This document shows, piece after piece, positions 1-7,224 of a stretch of DNA of 20,311 nt (position 1 is its first letter; every line of letters starts with the position of its first letter). The DNA comes from Azonexaceae bacterium (GTDB taxonomy: Bacteria > Pseudomonadota > Gammaproteobacteria > Burkholderiales > Rhodocyclaceae). The notes beneath the pieces were generated by a model. It saw only the letters and a program-made list of their open reading frames with translations. It was not told the origin of the DNA and did not search any database. The position numbers and the translations under genes are program-made. The stretch is from NCBI GenBank assembly GCA_009469665.1, contig SSTB01000089.1, positions 1 to 20,311 of the forward strand, in the 5' to 3' direction.

Positions 1-450
1 GTTCTCATTGACGTGATTGACCATAGCCGCCAGGGTGGTCGATTTGCCCGAACCCGTGGGGCCGGTAACCAGAACGATGCCGCGCGGATACTCGGAGATT
101 TCCTTGAAAATCTTGGGAGCGTTCAAGTCCTCCAGGGTCAGCACCTTGGAGGGAATCGTGCGGAACACGGCGCCGGCGCCCCGGTGCTGTACGAAGGCAT
201 TGACCCGGAAGCGCGCAAGATTGGGAATCTCGAAAGAGAAGTCGCATTCCAGCGTCTCCTCGTAGGTCTTGCGCTGGCCGTCGTTCATGATGTCGTACAC
301 CATGGCGTGGACGTCCTTGTGTTCCATGGGCGGTAGGTTGATGCGCCGCACGTCACCGTGAACCCGGATCATGGGCGGCAGGCCGGAAGACAGGTGGAGG
401 TCGGAAGCCTTGTTCTTGACGCCGAAAGCCAGGAGTTCAGTAATGTCCAT
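1..450 (-). CDS. pilT: Type IV pilus retraction ATPase PilT (5' part, runs off the left edge)
   Basis: The first 150 codons of a PilT-type ATPase, the hexameric cytoplasmic motor that depolymerises type IV pili and drives twitching. The protein begins MDITELLAFGVKNKASDLHL, the usual PilT opening. It continues through the N-terminal PAS-like domain and reaches the Walker A loop (GPTGSGKST, about residues 129-137) before the window ends. The remaining part, with Asp box, Walker B and His box, lies outside the window; full family length is about 345 residues. The ATG at 448-450 is preceded by GAGGA (460-464) at 9-nt spacing, which supports this start. It diverges from yggS, a very common arrangement in proteobacteria. 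The pil chemosensory genes further right probably regulate the same pilus machinery. Identification is secure; only completeness is unknown. Confidence 0.95.
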   Translation of the reverse strand, partial: MDITELLAFGVKNKASDLHLSSGLPPMIRVHGDVRRINLPPMEHKDVHAMVYDIMNDGQRKTYEETLECDFSFEIPNLARFRVNAFVQHRGAGAVFRTIPSKVLTLEDLNAPKIFKEISEYPRGIVLVTGPTGSGKSTTLAAMVNHVNEN

Positions 451-472
451 GGAAAGATGTCCTCGGGGCGCG

Positions 473-501
473 TGTATACTGCTCTGGGGGCCGAATTCCA
501 A
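473..501 (-). promoter_or_regulatory. Candidate sigma-70 promoter for pilT in the divergent pilT/yggS gap
   Basis: On the minus strand TTGGAA (496-501) is followed after exactly 17 nt by TATACA (473-478), each matching four of six consensus bases. The same patch reads TATACT (475-480) on the plus strand, five of six bases, and could be the -10 of yggS; I see no good -35 for that direction. The gap between the two start codons is only 57 nt, so overlapping divergent promoters are expected. The implied pilT leader would be short, about 16 nt. This rests on hexamer matching only. Confidence 0.35.
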
Positions 502-507
502 AGGATT

Positions 508-1191
508 ATGAGCGACATCGCTACCAACCTGCAAGCTGTCCGGGAGCGGGTCGCCGCGGCCGCCCGGGCGGCCGGGCGCGATCCGGCCGAGATTTTCCTC
601 CTGGCGGTGAGCAAGACCTGGTCCGCGGCGCGGGTGCAGGAAGCGGCCCTCGCCGGGCAGCGGGCCTTCGGCGAAAACTATGTGCAGGAGTCGGTGGAGA
701 AAATCGATGCCCTCGCTTTCCTCGACCTGGAGTGGCACTTCATCGGGCCGCTCCAGGCCAACAAGACGAGGCCCGTGGCCGAGCGTTGTGCCTGGGTCCA
801 TTCCATCGACCGTCTGCGCGTGGCGGAACGGCTCTCCGCCCAGCGGCCGACGTCCATGCCTGCTCTCCATGTCTGCATCCAGGTCAACGTATCTGGCGAG
901 GCCAGCAAGAGCGGCTGTGGGCCAGAGGAGGCCGAGGACCTCTGTCGCCGCGTGGCTGCTCTGCCCGGACTCCGCCTACGGGGCTTGATGGCCATTCCAC
1001 AGCCCAGCGACGATGTGGTCCGGCAGCGGGCGCAATTTGCCGTTCTCAGGGGCCTCTTCGCCACGCTGCGGGGGCGGGGCCTCGAACTGGATACCCTGTC
1101 CATGGGCATGTCCCAGGATCTGGAAGCGGCCGTAGCCGAAGGCGCCACCCTGGTACGCATCGGCACGGCGATTTTCGGCCAAAGAAATTGA
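508..1191 (+). CDS. yggS: YggS-family pyridoxal-phosphate homeostasis protein
   Basis: A 227-residue protein of the YggS/PROSC (COG0325) family. These proteins are single-domain fold-type III PLP-binding proteins that buffer free PLP and affect amino-acid metabolism, with no known catalytic activity. The PLP lysine is K36 in LLAVSKTW. The downstream motifs AFGENYVQE, EWHFIGPLQANK, VNVSGEASKSG, LRGLMAIP and LSMGMSQDLEAAV (with the terminal IGTAIFG) are all present, as is the usual length. I chose the ATG at 508, preceded by AAGG (501-504). Longer frames with upstream ATGs would run antisense into pilT and give no family-like sequence. Clustering with proC and yggT is conserved across proteobacteria and agrees with the role in PLP and amino-acid balance. 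Confidence 0.95.
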   Translation: MSDIATNLQAVRERVAAAARAAGRDPAEIFLLAVSKTWSAARVQEAALAGQRAFGENYVQESVEKIDALAFLDLEWHFIGPLQANKTRPVAERCAWVHSIDRLRVAERLSAQRPTSMPALHVCIQVNVSGEASKSGCGPEEAEDLCRRVAALPGLRLRGLMAIPQPSDDVVRQRAQFAVLRGLFATLRGRGLELDTLSMGMSQDLEAAVAEGATLVRIGTAIFGQRN

Positions 1192-1279
1192 TGATCCACG
1201 TCTGCGCCCTGTGGTCTTGTGCCTGGCGCTCCCCTGCCGGGGTGCGCGCAGCGGGGCCATCCAACCGGAGATTTGAACC

Positions 1280-2092
1280 ATGAAGATCACTTTCCTGGGC
1301 GGCGGCAATATGGCCAATGCTCTTATCGGTGGCATGCTGGACCAGGGCTTCGCCGCCGAAGACATCCGGGTTGTCGAGCTCAATGCCGACAATCGCGAGG
1401 CCTTGCGTCGCGCCTACGGTGTGAGCTGTCTTGGCGAAGGCGAGGCACGGACCTGGGCGGCGGACCTCGTCATCCTGGCTGTCAAGCCGCAGCAGATGCG
1501 GGAGGCCATCCAGCCCTTGAAGCGCCATCTGCACGAACAAGTGGTGCTCAGCATCGCTGCCGGCCTGCGCCTGGAAACCCTTTCGCGTTGGTTGGGAGGC
1601 TACCGGCGGCTGGTGCGGACCATGCCCAACACACCGGCGCTCATCGGCGCCGGCGTTACGGGGCTGGTGGCCCTGCCCGAGGTGGATGAAGTCGGCCGTC
1701 TGGCGGCGGAGCGCGTCATGAAGAGCGTCGGCAGCACCCTTTGGGTGGACGACGAGGCGCGCATGGACGGTGTCACCGCCGTTTCCGGCAGCGGACCGGC
1801 CTACGTTTTTCTCTTTATCGAAGCCCTGCAGGAAGCGGCTCTGGAGCAAGGCTTCGACGCGGACGATGCCGCGCGTCTGGCCATCGAAACTGTACTGGGG
1901 GCGGCGCGTCTCGCTGCCCAGTCAGACGTTTCGGCGGCGACCCTGCGCGAGCGAGTGACCTCGAAGGGCGGCACCACCGAGGCGGCCCTGCGCGTCATGG
2001 CGGACGCTGGCGTCAAGGCAGGCATCCTGGCTGGCGCGCGGGCGGCGGCTGCCCGGGGGCGGGAACTCGGTGATCTCCTGGGGGCGGAATGA
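1280..2092 (+). CDS. proC: Pyrroline-5-carboxylate reductase
   Basis: A 270-residue P5C reductase, which catalyses the NAD(P)H-dependent last step of proline synthesis in the cytoplasm. The N-terminal Rossmann fold carries GGGNMA (residues 7-12) and LAVKPQQM (66-73). The C-terminal dimerisation and active-site domain holds MPNTPALIGAG (115-125), VSGSGPAYVF (168-177) and VTSKGGTTEAAL (226-237), the last being the family signature. Length is normal for the family. ATG 1280 has GGAG at 1267-1270 with 9-nt spacing. It follows yggS by 88 nt. Its stop overlaps the start of yggT by 4 nt (ATGA, 2089-2092), indicating translational coupling. No regulatory site specific to proC was seen. Confidence 0.97.
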   Translation: MKITFLGGGNMANALIGGMLDQGFAAEDIRVVELNADNREALRRAYGVSCLGEGEARTWAADLVILAVKPQQMREAIQPLKRHLHEQVVLSIAAGLRLETLSRWLGGYRRLVRTMPNTPALIGAGVTGLVALPEVDEVGRLAAERVMKSVGSTLWVDDEARMDGVTAVSGSGPAYVFLFIEALQEAALEQGFDADDAARLAIETVLGAARLAAQSDVSAATLRERVTSKGGTTEAALRVMADAGVKAGILAGARAAAARGRELGDLLGAE

Positions 2093-2634
2093 ACCTCGCC
2101 GCCCAGATTCTCGTTTTTTTGGCTGATGCCCTAGCGGGCTTCTTTGGGGCGCTCTTTCTTCTGCGTTTCGCCATGCAGGCTTTTCGGGTGAGCTTCTCCG
2201 GCCCTGTGGGCCATTTTGTCGTCACCCTGACCGATTGGGCGGTGCGTCCCCTGCGCCGGGCGATTCCGGGCCTCTTAGGGCTGGATCTGGCCAGTTTGGT
2301 CGCCGCCCTGGCGCTCCAGGCCCTGGTCGCCGGTCTCCTCTTCGGTCTTCTGGGCGGCGTGCTGCACGGGGACGGCCTGGACCTCGCCCTCGCCATTCTG
2401 TGGGCAGCGCTGCGCGGTACCTTGCGGCTCGCCGTTTATCTGCTCATTGGTGTCCTCATCGTCCAGGCCGTCCTTTCCTGGGTCAATCCCTATTCGCCCC
2501 TGGCCGGCCCCGCCAATCAACTCACGCGACCCTTCCTGGCGCCCATCCGCAAAGTGCTCCCAAACTTCTCCGGGATCGACCTCTCTCCCCTGGTGGCGAT
2601 TCTGCTCGCGCAAGTCGTGCTGATGGTCCTGTGA
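2089..2634 (+). CDS. yggT: YggT-family integral membrane protein
   Basis: A 181-residue hydrophobic protein with two YGGT repeats. The first spans about residues 17-62 (FFGALFLLRFAMQAF, then DWAVRPLRRAIPG). The second spans about 115-165, with the family hallmark SWVNPYSP followed by TRPFLAPIRKVLPNF. Roughly four to five membrane segments are visible (about 5-32, 65-92, 98-130, 166-181). The family's molecular function is unsettled; E. coli YggT has been linked to osmotic/ion tolerance and related proteins to membrane organisation. It starts inside the proC stop codon and ends where yggU may begin, so it sits in a tight yggS-proC-yggT-yggU set. Family assignment is firm; function is not. Confidence 0.93.
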   Translation: MNLAAQILVFLADALAGFFGALFLLRFAMQAFRVSFSGPVGHFVVTLTDWAVRPLRRAIPGLLGLDLASLVAALALQALVAGLLFGLLGGVLHGDGLDLALAILWAALRGTLRLAVYLLIGVLIVQAVLSWVNPYSPLAGPANQLTRPFLAPIRKVLPNFSGIDLSPLVAILLAQVVLMVL

Positions 2635-2654
2635 CCAGGAGGCGGCTCGACCCC

Positions 2655-2972
2655 GTGCTCGCCCCGCAGATTCCCGCCTGGCTCCAGATTGATGGTGCGG
2701 CTGCGGTGCTGCATCTGCACGTGCAACCGGGTGCGAAAAGGACGGAAATCGTCGGGGAGCACGGCGAGGCGCTCAAGGTTCGCCTTGCCGCCCCTCCGGT
2801 GGATGGCAAGGCGAACGCGGAACTCCTCGACTACCTCGCCGAACGGCTGGGCCTTCCCCGGGCTGCCCTGACGCTGAAGAGCGGCGAATCCTCACGCCGG
2901 AAGCGGGTGGCGGTGATGCTTCCCGGTGCGCTCATCTTGGAGCGTCTTCTGGGTACGGAACCGGGTCGGTGA
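2655..2972 (+). CDS. yggU: YggU / DUF167 family protein
   Basis: A DUF167 (UPF0235, YggU) protein of about 105 residues. The core is unmistakable: LHLHVQPGAKRTEIVG, then VRLAAPPVDGKANAELLDYLA, then LKSGESSRRKRVAV. The biochemical role is unknown; the fold is a small alpha/beta domain. There is no ATG near the expected start. GTG 2655 lies 12 nt after a perfect AGGAGG (2637-2642) and is my choice. The alternative, GTG 2631, overlaps the yggT stop as GTGA and would add eight residues (first residues MTRRRLDP) by coupling. The gene ends 22 nt before the convergent pyrC-like gene. Only a weak CCAC/GTGG hairpin sits between them. Confidence 0.88.
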   Translation: MLAPQIPAWLQIDGAAAVLHLHVQPGAKRTEIVGEHGEALKVRLAAPPVDGKANAELLDYLAERLGLPRAALTLKSGESSRRKRVAVMLPGALILERLLGTEPGR

Positions 2973-2994
2973 CCACGTTCGCGGTGGGGGGCAC

Positions 2995-4236
2995 TCAGCG
3001 CAGCGCGCCGTCCACCAGGGTAACTCGCACCCGGCCTTGCAACTCGTAGCCCAGGAAGGGCGTGTTCTTGCCCTTGCTCCTGAGGTTCTCGGGCTGCACC
3101 TGCCACACGGCGTCGGGATCGAAAATGCACACGTCGGCGGGTGCCCCGACGGCCAGATGGCCGCAGTCAATGCCCAGCACGGCCGCCGGATCGGTGGTGA
3201 TGCGGGCTAAGGCAGTCGCGAGATCAACGCCGGCCCGGGCAGCCCACTTGAGGGTGAGGGGCAGCAGGAGTTCGAGACCGGTGGCCCCGGGTTTCGCTTC
3301 CCCGAAGGGCAGCAGCTTGTCGTCGGCGCCCACCGGCGTATGGTCGGAGCAGATGGCAACCACCCCGCGGGCGGCAGCGGCGGAAAGGGCCTCGCGGTCG
3401 GCCTGGGAACGCAGCGGCGGGTCGAATCGGGCCTGGCTGTCGAAGTAGCCAATATCGTTTTCCGTCAAGTGCAGGTGATGCACGCCGACGTCGGCGCTGA
3501 TGGCCAGTCCCTCGGTCCGGGCCGCCTCGACTTGGCGCACGCCGGCTCCCGACGAGAGGCGGGTGAAGTGCAGGCGCACGCCGGTGTCCCGGGCCAGTTG
3601 CACCAGGGTCGCGATGGCAATGGTTTCTGCGCTGACCGGAATCCCCGCCAAGCCCAGGCGGCTGGCCACTTCGCCGGCGTGGGCGTTGCCGTTGCGGGAC
3701 AGCCAATGATCCTGGGGCCGCAGCCAGACGGCGTAGCCGAAGGTGGCCGCGTACTCCAGGGAACGCAGCAAGGCCTCGGTGTCGACCACCGGCCGGTTGG
3801 CCTGGGAGAAGGCGACGCAGCCGGCCCGGGTAAGCCCGGCTAGTTCCGCCAGGCGCTCGCCGTCAAGGCCCATAGTGAGGGCACCCAGGGGCAGTACCCG
3901 GGCCTTGCCGATGTCGGCGGCGCGGTGCACCAGGCGGTCGGCGAGTTCGGGTTCGTCCAGGGGTGGGTCGGCGTCCGGGGGGACGACTACCGAGGTCACG
4001 CCACCGGCGACGGCGGCAGCGAGTTCGGCTTCGATGCTGTTCAATCGGGCGCCGAGGTCGATGAAGCCCGGACAGACGACGGCGCCGGCAGCGTCGATCG
4101 CCCGGTCTGCACAGAAATCCGGCGGGGCGGAACCGATGGCGGCTATGCGCCCAGCCGCGATATAGAGGTTGGCCGGCCGGTCAATGCCGTTATGAGGATC
4201 GATGAGGCGGCCGTTGGTGATGGCGATGCGTTCCAT
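2995..4236 (-). CDS. pyrC': Pseudo-dihydroorotase (PyrC-like, zinc ligands lost), partner of aspartate transcarbamoylase
   Basis: A 413-residue amidohydrolase-fold protein related to class I dihydroorotases. The start of the barrel is recognisable (CPGFIDL, 55-61), but the HxH metal motif that should follow is replaced by G62-A-R64, and the usual FREPG segment is also missing. Later motifs are kept in part: ADVGVHHLHLT (248-258) and CSDHTPVGADDK (296-307). The family comparison is with the inactive PyrC' of pseudomonads, which assembles with PyrB into a large holoenzyme. By inference this protein is structural or regulatory rather than catalytic, and a true pyrC should exist elsewhere. It starts 1 nt after the pyrB stop (gap at 4237), which fits co-translation with its partner. 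It is the last gene of the leftward pyr operon. Confidence 0.92.
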   Translation of the reverse strand: MERIAITNGRLIDPHNGIDRPANLYIAAGRIAAIGSAPPDFCADRAIDAAGAVVCPGFIDLGARLNSIEAELAAAVAGGVTSVVVPPDADPPLDEPELADRLVHRAADIGKARVLPLGALTMGLDGERLAELAGLTRAGCVAFSQANRPVVDTEALLRSLEYAATFGYAVWLRPQDHWLSRNGNAHAGEVASRLGLAGIPVSAETIAIATLVQLARDTGVRLHFTRLSSGAGVRQVEAARTEGLAISADVGVHHLHLTENDIGYFDSQARFDPPLRSQADREALSAAAARGVVAICSDHTPVGADDKLLPFGEAKPGATGLELLLPLTLKWAARAGVDLATALARITTDPAAVLGIDCGHLAVGAPADVCIFDPDAVWQVQPENLRSKGKNTPFLGYELQGRVRVTLVDGALR

Positions 4237-4237
4237 G

Positions 4238-5197
4238 TCAATTTCCTGCGACGATGCTCATGACCGCCATACGTACGGCGATGCCGAAGGTCACCTGGGG
4301 CAGGATGACCGCCTGGGGTCCATCGGCGACGGCGGAGTGAATCTCCACGCCGCGGTTCATAGGCCCCGGGTGCATGACAACGGCGTCATCTTTGGCCCGA
4401 GCCAGCTTGTCGGGGGTGAGGCCGTAGAGGCGGAAGTACTCTCCCGCGGAAGGTAGGAGTGCGCCGTTCATGCGTTCGTTCTGGAGGCGCAGCATGATGA
4501 CCACGTCGCAGCCCTTGAGGCCCTCGGCCATGTCGTGGAAGACATGCACGCCCATGCGGTCCAGGTGGCCGGGCAGCAGGGTCTGGGGGCCGATGGCCCG
4601 TACCTCGGGCACCCCCAGGGTGGTAAGGGCGTGGATATCGGAGCGAGCCACCCGGGAGTGCAGGATGTCGCCCACGATGGCCACCGTCAGGTTGCTGAAA
4701 TCCTTTTTGTAGTGGCGGATGGTGTACATGTCGAGCAGGCCCTGGGTGGGGTGGGCGTGGCGCCCGTCGCCCGCATTGACGACGTGGATGTCGTCGCGGC
4801 CGACCCGAGTCAGGTGCTCGGCGATGAGGTAGGGGGCGCCGCTGGCACCGTGGCGCACGACGAACAGATTGGCGTGCATGGCGCAGAGGTTGTCGATGGT
4901 GTCGAGCAGCGTTTCACCCTTGGCTGTCGAGGAGCGCCCGATGTCCAGGTTGATGACGTCGGCCGACAGGCGCTTGGCAGCGATTTCGAAGGTGGTGCGG
5001 GTGCGGGTCGAGTTCTCGAAGAACAGATTGAAGACGCTTTTCCCGCGTAGCAGCGGAACCTTTTTTACCTCGCGCTCGGAAACCTCCATGAACGACGCCG
5101 CGGTGTCGAGGATGTGGGTCACTACTTCCCTGGGCAGGCCCTCAATGGAGAGGAGGTGGGTCAGTTCGCCGTTGGCGTTGAGCTGGGGATTACGCAT
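4238..5197 (-). CDS. pyrB: Aspartate transcarbamoylase catalytic subunit
   Basis: A 319-residue ATCase catalytic chain, which condenses carbamoyl phosphate and aspartate in de novo UMP synthesis. Carbamoyl-phosphate binding motif [13 protein letters not shown] is at residues 59-71, followed by RSSTAKGET (88-96), VRHGASGAP (114-122), [11 protein letters not shown] (142-152), MLRLQNER (235-242) and HPGPMNRG (276-283). All expected active-site residues are visible. The ATG at 5195-5197 lies inside the end of pyrR (8-nt overlap), so translation is coupled. The same frame stays open upstream but there encodes only out-of-frame pyrR sequence. No pyrI regulatory-chain gene is present. The adjacent pseudo-dihydroorotase is the expected partner in this class of ATCase. 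Confidence 0.97.
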   Translation of the reverse strand: MRNPQLNANGELTHLLSIEGLPREVVTHILDTAASFMEVSEREVKKVPLLRGKSVFNLFFENSTRTRTTFEIAAKRLSADVINLDIGRSSTAKGETLLDTIDNLCAMHANLFVVRHGASGAPYLIAEHLTRVGRDDIHVVNAGDGRHAHPTQGLLDMYTIRHYKKDFSNLTVAIVGDILHSRVARSDIHALTTLGVPEVRAIGPQTLLPGHLDRMGVHVFHDMAEGLKGCDVVIMLRLQNERMNGALLPSAGEYFRLYGLTPDKLARAKDDAVVMHPGPMNRGVEIHSAVADGPQAVILPQVTFGIAVRMAVMSIVAGN

Positions 5198-5693
5198 GCT
5201 CCAGCCTCCAGAACAGGCAGCCGGATTCGTCCTGGGCCAGGGTGAGGCTTTCTCCGGCGGCCAGGCTGAGGTTCCAGGGGCAGTAGGTGGGGGCGATGGG
5301 CAGTTCCCGCTCGCCCCGGTCGGCCAGGACGGCGAGTTCCACCGAAGCCGGGCGGCCGTAGTCGAACAATTCGTTGAGGGCCGCCCGGGTGGTGCGACCG
5401 GTATAGAGCACGTCGTCCACCAGGATAAGGTGGCGGTTCTCCACGTCGAAGGGGATCTCCGTCGGGCGCACCTGGGGATGCAGCCCCTTGGCGGCGAAAT
5501 CGTCACGGTAGAATGAAACGTCGATGAGCCCGATTTCTTCTCGAATGTCCAGGATGGCGCGCAGCTTCTCGGCGATCCAGGCGCCGCCACTGTGGATGCC
5601 CACCAGGGCGGGGTTGCAGGCCAGGCGGGGGCGCAGGGCTTCGGCCAGGAGGCGGCACTGCGCCTCGGCGTCAGGTAGGGGAAGAGAGATCAT
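5190..5693 (-). CDS. pyrR: PyrR: pyr operon regulator / uracil phosphoribosyltransferase homologue
   Basis: A 167-residue PyrR-family protein with a type I phosphoribosyltransferase fold. The PRPP loop is [15 protein letters not shown] (90-104). [14 protein letters not shown] (31-44) and SFYRDDF (60-66) are the other family motifs. PyrR proteins can make UMP from uracil and PRPP, and in Bacillus they bind pyr mRNA; RNA binding in proteobacterial PyrR is not assured and no canonical binding loop was recognised here. The ATG at 5691-5693 has GGAGG at 5702-5706 with 8-nt spacing. Both the ribosome binding site and the start codon lie inside the left arm of an inverted-repeat element described separately. 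The 3' end overlaps pyrB by 8 nt. Confidence 0.94.
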   Translation of the reverse strand: MISLPLPDAEAQCRLLAEALRPRLACNPALVGIHSGGAWIAEKLRAILDIREEIGLIDVSFYRDDFAAKGLHPQVRPTEIPFDVENRHLILVDDVLYTGRTTRAALNELFDYGRPASVELAVLADRGERELPIAPTYCPWNLSLAAGESLTLAQDESGCLFWRLEHA

Positions 5694-5930
5694 CCTAGAA
5701 ACCTCCGTTGGACGAGCCCGTTGGTACTTTCGGGCGGGTGTCTGGCGCGAAGCGACGACGCGGCAGGCTCATGCCTGTAAGGAGGAGCGACCAAGCCAGG
5801 CGCCCGCCCGGATGCGCCAGCGGGCTCGTAGCGATGGACCCGACGGGAGCGCGTTGGGGAGATGCGCGGAGGTTCGAGGCACAAGGCATTGCGGGGACCG
5901 ACAAGCGGTCAACTGAGGTTACTAGGATCA
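5690..5930. repeat. 241-bp inverted-repeat (MITE/REP-like) element spanning the ruvX-pyrR junction
   Basis: Arms at 5690-5710 and 5910-5930 are inverted copies matching at 18 of 21 positions. Inside is a nested palindrome: 5712-5720 pairs perfectly with 5821-5829, 5731-5746 pairs with 5795-5810 (14 of 16), the unpaired segments between these stems are both exactly 10 nt, and a small CAGGC/GCCTG hairpin sits at the centre (5764-5777). A further GACCG/CGGTC hairpin lies at 5896-5910. This accounts for the whole non-coding gap between ruvX and pyrR (5694-5908). The element overlaps the last seven codons and stop of ruvX and the ribosome binding site and start of pyrR. Its terminal arms suggest an inserted miniature element; no target duplication was identified. 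Co-directional transcription implies a strongly folded intercistronic RNA. Confidence 0.7.
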
Positions 5931-6343
5931 TTGGCGTGGCACTCGAACCAGGTTTGCAGAATCAGTTGGGCAGCAACGGCGTCCAGAACTTCCTTGGCGG
6001 TCCGGGCATTGCGCCCCGTCTCCCGCAGGCGGGATTCCGCGTCCAGGGAAGACAGGCGCTCGTCGGCGAAATCCACCGGCAGGGCATGGCGTCGGCGCAG
6101 ACTGGCGCCAAAGCGACGGCAACGCTCGGTCATGGCGTGGGAAGTGCCGTCGACGTGGGTGGGCAGGCCGACCACCAGACGGGCTGGCTGCCACTCGGTC
6201 ACCAAAGCCGCGATGGCCTGCCAGCAGCGCTCCCGGTCGCTCGCGGCGATCACGGTAAGGGGATGGGCCTGGGCCAGGAGGGTTTCCCCCACTGCGACGC
6301 CGATGCGCTTCTCCCCGAAATCGAAAGCCAGCACCGTGGGCAC
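5909..6343 (-). CDS. ruvX: RuvX / YqgF, RNase H-fold pre-16S rRNA nuclease
   Basis: A 144-residue YqgF/RuvX protein. The family is a putative Holliday junction resolvase later linked to processing of the 16S rRNA 5' end. RNase H-fold landmarks are present: LAFDFGEKRIGVAVG with D8, LVVGLPTHVDGT (57-67), FADERLSS (92-99) and KEVLDAVAAQLIL (117-129) with D121. The start is GTG (6341-6343), giving the normal N-terminus; no ATG fits and the upstream AGGCGA is a weak ribosome binding site. The last seven residues (NDPSNLS) and the stop are encoded by the right arm of the inverted-repeat element, so the native C-terminus may have been replaced. In most relatives this gene lies immediately after yqgE; here 320 nt of repeat DNA separate them. 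Confidence 0.93.
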   Translation of the reverse strand: MPTVLAFDFGEKRIGVAVGETLLAQAHPLTVIAASDRERCWQAIAALVTEWQPARLVVGLPTHVDGTSHAMTERCRRFGASLRRRHALPVDFADERLSSLDAESRLRETGRNARTAKEVLDAVAAQLILQTWFECHANDPSNLS

Positions 6344-6663
6344 TAGTCGCCTGCACCGCAGTTTGCGGAACCCTGTGGAAGCGCGGGACGCGCCTGGCTG
6401 GCCAGAGGCGAAGAGCAGCCATGGCCGAGGCGCTGGCGAGGATGATCAACAATGCAAGCGGGGGTGCGGGGTGTGCCGAACATAGCTGAGCCTGACTGAC
6501 GACTAGTACTGCGTTGCGCCAAACCGCGTACATGAAATCGCGCCTTCTCGCGCCATGCGGCGTTGCAAATCCTCGCCATCACTTCGGCTATGACTGCGGT
6601 TTGCGCCTTGCCTGACACGAGAATGCATCGATTTCATTTGTAAGCTCACTGACGGACGCAGTA
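6344..6663. repeat. Non-coding gap with two inverted copies of a dispersed palindromic repeat
   Basis: The 320-nt gap between yqgE and ruvX holds no recognisable gene. 6420-6443 and 6569-6592 are inverted copies of each other (20 of 24), and the similarity extends with gaps over roughly 6403-6455 and 6563-6618. Further inverted pairs frame the right copy: 6503-6514 with 6656-6667 (12 of 12, ending in the yqgE stop region), 6532-6540 with 6629-6637 (9 of 9), and 6544-6549 with 6618-6623. The 6569-6610 segment matches 8815-8856 after the photolyase gene at 30 of 42 positions, in the same orientation. The pattern indicates a REP/MITE-like family. A 91-codon open frame on the minus strand (6343-6618) is composed of this repeat and is not called as a gene. 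Confidence 0.65.
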
Positions 6664-7224
6664 CTAGGCGTGACCAGCGACGTCAGAAAGCTGCGAGAAG
6701 CTGACACCCAGATTCTGCATAGCGGCCGGAAGGCGTTCCTCAGGGGGGAGGTCGAAGAGGATGGACGAACGGGCTGCCACTGTCAGCCAGGCATTCTTGG
6801 CCAGTTCGTCCTCCAGTTGCCCGGCGCCCCAGCCAGCATAGCCCAGGGTGACGATGATCTCCCGCGGTTCGCCGGCATTGCCCACATTGGCCAGGATGTC
6901 GCGGGAACTGGTGAGCCCCACTTCCTCGTTGACGGCCAGGGTGGATTGCCAACTCCCCAGGGGGCGGTGCAGGACGAAGCCGCGGTCGAGCTGGACCGGC
7001 CCGCCGAAGTATACTGGCAAGTCCCCCAGGGCATCCGGCCCGAAGGGAAGGTCGATTTTCTCGAACAGCCCGGCCAGGGTCATGTCGATGGGCCGATTGA
7101 CGATAATGCCCAGGGCGCCATTGGCGTTGTGCTCGCAGATATAGACGAGACTGTGGGCGAAATAACGATCCTCCATCGCTGGCATGGCGATGAGGAAGTT
7201 GTCGGTCAGATTGACGCTATCCAT
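6664..7224 (-). CDS. yqgE: YqgE/AlgH family protein (UPF0301)
   Basis: A 186-residue YqgE/AlgH protein. The family opening is clear ([17 protein letters not shown]), followed by [19 protein letters not shown] (27-45), [16 protein letters not shown] (71-86), [15 protein letters not shown] (127-141) and a C-terminal W-L-T...LFD segment. AlgH was named from a Pseudomonas alginate regulator; the molecular function is unknown. The ATG at 7222-7224 gives the standard N-terminus, but there is no good Shine-Dalgarno sequence. A -10-like TAGAAT at 7232-7237 lies so close that a transcript starting from it would be almost leaderless. This is the first gene of the leftward string to pyrR-pyrB, the usual neighbourhood, and it diverges from phr. 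Confidence 0.93.
   Translation of the reverse strand: MDSVNLTDNFLIAMPAMEDRYFAHSLVYICEHNANGALGIIVNRPIDMTLAGLFEKIDLPFGPDALGDLPVYFGGPVQLDRGFVLHRPLGSWQSTLAVNEEVGLTSSRDILANVGNAGEPREIIVTLGYAGWGAGQLEDELAKNAWLTVAARSSILFDLPPEERLPAAMQNLGVSFSQLSDVAGHA

Noticed and set aside
358..507. Upstream extension of yggS, including an in-frame ATG at 457
   Set aside because: It overlaps the divergent pilT gene and its promoter region and encodes nothing like YggS.
2973..2994. Bidirectional terminator between yggU and the pyrC-like gene
   Set aside because: Only a 4-5 bp imperfect CCAC/GTGG hairpin without a T-run on either strand; too weak to call.
5198..5590. Upstream extension of the pyrB frame
   Set aside because: It is out-of-frame pyrR sequence; ATG 5197 gives the standard ATCase start and length.
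5694..5908. PyrR-type transcription attenuator upstream of pyrR
   Set aside because: The gap is strongly structured, but no PyrR-binding loop or T-run terminator is visible; the symmetry is better explained by an inverted-repeat element.
6343..6618. 91-codon minus-strand frame between yqgE and ruvX
   Set aside because: Made of the dispersed palindromic repeat; no ribosome binding site or family resemblance.
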